Part shown: piece by piece, positions 19,158 through 21,702 of the stretch
How the letters are laid out: each line of letters opens with the position of its first letter
How positions within the stretch are numbered: position 1 is the stretch's first letter
DNA from: Phoenicibacter congonensis
GTDB lineage: Bacteria; Actinomycetota; Coriobacteriia; Coriobacteriales; Eggerthellaceae
Length of the DNA stretch: 21,702 bases
Direction: 5' to 3'
Assembly: GCA_030530045.1 (NCBI GenBank)
Contig: JAUMVS010000013.1
Coordinates: 1 to 21,702 of the forward strand
Translations under genes and position numbers: made by a program
Notes under the pieces: generated by a model
What the model was told of the DNA's origin: nothing
Seen by the model: only the letters and a program-made list of their open reading frames with translations
Database searches by the model: none

Positions 19158-20735
19158 ATGACTAAAAAACCGTTTTTCATCACGACACCGATTTACTATG
19201 TCAACGCGGCTCCTCACCTGGGAACTGCCTACACAACCGTAGCTGCTGACAGCGTTGCTCGCTTCCAGAGAATGAACGGCAAAGACGTTCGCTTCGTCAC
19301 TGGCAGCGACGAGCACGGCCAAAAAATCGCGGAAACCGCAGCGAAAAACGGCACAACTCCAATCGAGTGGTGCGACTCTCAAATTCCAGCTTTCAAAGCA
19401 GCTTGGGAAATGCTTGACATTACCTACACCGAATTCGTTCGCACTTCTTCTCCTGAGCAGGAAAAATCGGTTCAGGAATTTTGGAAGAAGCTCTATGACG
19501 ATGGCTACCTTTACAAGGGAAGTTACGAAGGTTGGTACTGCATTCATGAGGAAACCTACTACGCCGAAAGCGATCTTGAGAAAGACGAAGAGGGTGTGTT
19601 CGTGTGCCCTGACTGCAAACGCCCAGTTCAGAAGGCTTCTGGTGAGGAAAACTGGTTCTTTAAGCTGAGTGACTTCCAAGACAAGCTGCTTGCTTTCTAT
19701 GATGAGAATCCTGATTTCATTCTTCCTAAAACACGCAGAAACGAAATCGTTTCGTTCGTTAAGAGCGGCTTGAAAGACCTCTCAATTTCGCGTTCAACTT
19801 TCGACTGGGGTGTTCCTTTCACATTTGACGAAGGTCACGTTGCCTACGTTTGGGCCGACGCGCTCATCGCCTACATCACAGGCATTGGTTACGCAAACGA
19901 CGATAGAAAAGACGAATTCGAGAGCTTCTGGCCTGCCGATTTCCACTTCGTTGGCAAAGACATCACACGCTTCCACTGCGTAATTTGGCCTGCAATGCTC
20001 ATGGCTGCTGGCATGCCAATTCCAAAGCACGTGTTCGGCCACGGCTTCCTTCTGACCAAGGGTGAGAAGATGAGCAAGTCGAAGGGCAACGGCCTTTCAC
20101 CTCAAGAAATCGTGGACATTTTCGGCGTTGATGCCTATCGATACTATTTCATGAGCGACGTTCAGTTCGGTTCCGATGGCTCAATCTCAATTGAGAGAAT
20201 GTGCCAGGTTTACAACGCTGACCTCGCGAACACTTGGGGCAACCTCGTTTCACGCGTCACAAACATGACAAAGAAATATTTCGACTTCAAGGTTCCTGCA
20301 CCTTCCGCAAATGCTGCAAACAATCCAATGGCAGAAATGTGCGACGAAGTTTGCAAGACCTACATCGACTGCATGGAAAATGTCGACTTCTCGGGTGCGG
20401 CTAAAGCTGCAATGGAGCTCGCACACAGGGCAAACCTCTACATCGAGGAGTCGGAACCTTGGACTCTTGCAAAAGATGAAGCCAAGCATGACGACCTTGC
20501 CGACGTAATTTACAACGCACTTGAGTCAATTCGTCTCATCGCTATCATGCTTGCACCTTTCTGCATTTCAACTTCCGCAGAAGCATGCAAGCGCATCGGC
20601 GCTGCCGACCCAACCGAGATTGAAGACATCACTGCTGCTCTCAAATGGGGCCAGCTTGAGTCGGGCGTCGAAGTTGAAATTGGTGACGCATTGTTCCCGC
20701 GCCTCGACGAAGACAAAATTCTCACAGCAGAATAG
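19158..20735 (+). CDS. metG: Methionyl-tRNA synthetase
   Basis: 525 residues. A class I synthetase that charges initiator and elongator tRNA-Met in the cytoplasm. It shows FFITTPIYYVNAAPHLGTAY at the N-terminus with HLGT at about 20-23 (the HIGH motif), VRFVTGSDEHGQKI, a zinc-knuckle region with Cys and His at about 128-130 and CPDC near 150, FVGKDITRFHCVIWPAML, and KMSKSKGN near 303-310. The C-terminal helical anticodon-binding domain is present, but the EMAP/Trbp111-like extension found in longer forms is absent, giving the short type of MetRS. Start ATG has a modest AAGAAAG upstream. tatD follows nine bases after the stop, a common arrangement (metG-tatD). Confidence 0.96.
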   Translation: MTKKPFFITTPIYYVNAAPHLGTAYTTVAADSVARFQRMNGKDVRFVTGSDEHGQKIAETAAKNGTTPIEWCDSQIPAFKAAWEMLDITYTEFVRTSSPEQEKSVQEFWKKLYDDGYLYKGSYEGWYCIHEETYYAESDLEKDEEGVFVCPDCKRPVQKASGEENWFFKLSDFQDKLLAFYDENPDFILPKTRRNEIVSFVKSGLKDLSISRSTFDWGVPFTFDEGHVAYVWADALIAYITGIGYANDDRKDEFESFWPADFHFVGKDITRFHCVIWPAMLMAAGMPIPKHVFGHGFLLTKGEKMSKSKGNGLSPQEIVDIFGVDAYRYYFMSDVQFGSDGSISIERMCQVYNADLANTWGNLVSRVTNMTKKYFDFKVPAPSANAANNPMAEMCDEVCKTYIDCMENVDFSGAAKAAMELAHRANLYIEESEPWTLAKDEAKHDDLADVIYNALESIRLIAIMLAPFCISTSAEACKRIGAADPTEIEDITAALKWGQLESGVEVEIGDALFPRLDEDKILTAE

Positions 20736-20744
20736 CATTTTGCC

Positions 20745-21702
20745 ATGTTTGGTTTCGCGAGCACGGGAATAGTAGAGCCTTGGTTTAGGAAGAAGCCAAA
20801 AAAGCACGGGCGTGATTGGCCGCTGGTTGATGCGCCAAAGTTCCCTGTTAGCACCGCGATTGCCGACACTCATGCACACCTGAATTGTTTGAGCAACCCT
20901 GCGCTTTCAATTGCGCAGGCGGCATATTGGAACGTTTCGTTTATTGAATCAATGACAGACCCTCTTTCCGATGAGGGTCTTGCGATTTATGACACTCTGC
21001 CTGCGATTTTGCAGGAAGCAACAGAAATTCTTGAAGGTTTTTCGTGCGCGGAAAATCCTGTTGCTGAAGGCGGCGTCGATTCTGCCGCCCCATCATCCGT
21101 TGTGGTAAATGCAGCCCTTGCTTCAAACGAAAACGCAAACGGTGACATGGCGCAAATAGCAGCAAAACTGCCAGAAATTAAATTTGCTTGTGGTGTGCAC
21201 CCTCATTATGCGAAGGATTACTCCGACGAGGTAGAAGCAACCTTAACAGAAAAATTGAGAGATCCAAAAACGACAGCGCTTGGCGAAGTTGGGCTTGATT
21301 ATCACTACGATTTTTCTGACCGCGACTCGCAAATCCAGGTGTTTGAGCGTCAAATTGAGCTTTCGCAGAAAGCAGAACTGCCAATTATTTTGCACGTTCG
21401 CGAGGCATTTGATGATGCCTATGCTTGCATGAAAAATGCAGGATTTAATAAACATGGCGTGTTGTTGCACTGCTACACTGCCGAAGCTCATGAGATTGAG
21501 CGCTGGCTAGAGGCAGGCTGCTACATCGCTTTTGGCGGAGCGTTGACGTTCAAGAAACTTGATGAAGTTCGCGAAGCTTGCAAGCTTGTTCCGCGAGACC
21601 TTCTGCTGACCGAGACCGATTCGCCCTACATGGCGCCAGAGCCTTTCCGCAGTTCAGAGTGCGGTCCAGCGCACACGATTTTTACTTTCCAGCGCATGCT
21701 CG
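20745..21702 (+). CDS. TatD family metal-dependent hydrolase, 3' end outside the window
   Basis: 319 complete codons from ATG 20745 to the window edge, no stop. A TIM-barrel nuclease of the TatD family (3'-5' exonuclease or DNase activity in studied members). Metal ligands and signatures: DTHAHL (His43, His45), GVHPHYA near 150, GEVGLDYHYDFS (Glu181), IILHVRE, LLHCYT and LLTETDSPYMAPEP. It has a 38-residue N-terminal extension before the HxH motif, which normally lies within the first ten residues. About 50 extra residues, Ala/Asn-rich, also sit between HxH and GVHPH. It starts nine bases after metG with no clear ribosome-binding site, so coupling to metG translation is likely. Family call firm; the true start could be internal, but no better-placed start codon was seen. 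Confidence 0.9.
   Translation, partial: MFGFASTGIVEPWFRKKPKKHGRDWPLVDAPKFPVSTAIADTHAHLNCLSNPALSIAQAAYWNVSFIESMTDPLSDEGLAIYDTLPAILQEATEILEGFSCAENPVAEGGVDSAAPSSVVVNAALASNENANGDMAQIAAKLPEIKFACGVHPHYAKDYSDEVEATLTEKLRDPKTTALGEVGLDYHYDFSDRDSQIQVFERQIELSQKAELPIILHVREAFDDAYACMKNAGFNKHGVLLHCYTAEAHEIERWLEAGCYIAFGGALTFKKLDEVREACKLVPRDLLLTETDSPYMAPEPFRSSECGPAHTIFTFQRML

Overview
The window looks like chromosomal DNA of a moderately low-GC actinobacterium, most likely class Coriobacteriia. This is inferred from the gene set and gene order: rpsF-ssb-rpsR-rplI-dnaB, a type III glutamine synthetase, a YerC/TrpR-like regulator, an M16C presequence-protease-like enzyme, and metG followed by tatD. I could not run a phylogenetic check. 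Nearly all genes are on the + strand. The exceptions are a PPOX-family gene at the left edge and a comF-like gene in the middle.

Layout. 1-493: 3' part of a pyridoxamine-phosphate-oxidase-like gene (minus strand) whose reading frame runs into a dispersed repeat. 597-828: two serine tRNAs (anticodons GGA and CGA). 852-1316: an acidic protein of unknown function that ends at a clean terminator. 1403-1624: an AT-rich array of seven direct repeats, the first six on an almost exact 33-bp period. 1779-4868: the rpsF-ssb-rpsR-rplI-dnaB operon with an extended -10 promoter and a probable S6:S18 leader hairpin. 5116-7980: a large membrane protein that looks like a metal-site-degenerate M28 peptidase split by a very long Ala/Pro/Glu-rich insert. 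8079-8919: rplM-rpsI with a leader hairpin and a terminator. 9157-11247: glnN. 11477-12406: ilvE. 12468-12758: a probably leaderless TrpR/YerC-like regulator. 12770-13495 (minus): comF-like.

13496-14250 carries no convincing gene. It holds two copies of the dispersed repeat flanking a hairpin of about 88 bp, another strong hairpin, a long terminator-like stem, a promoter, and a structured leader of about 270 nt. 14251-21702: a closely spaced + strand run of an orphan amino-acid-binding lipoprotein, an M16C metalloprotease, a single-pass membrane protein of unknown function, methionyl-tRNA synthetase and the start of a TatD nuclease that runs off the window.

Most of the window is core translation, replication and nitrogen metabolism. 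The features most worth a second look are the 33-bp-periodic array upstream of the rpsF-ssb-dnaB promoter, the M28-like pseudoenzyme, the repeat-hairpin-repeat element (one further copy of its repeat extends the PPOX reading frame), and the long leader in front of the lipoprotein gene. No CRISPR array, prophage, integrase or complete insertion sequence was seen.
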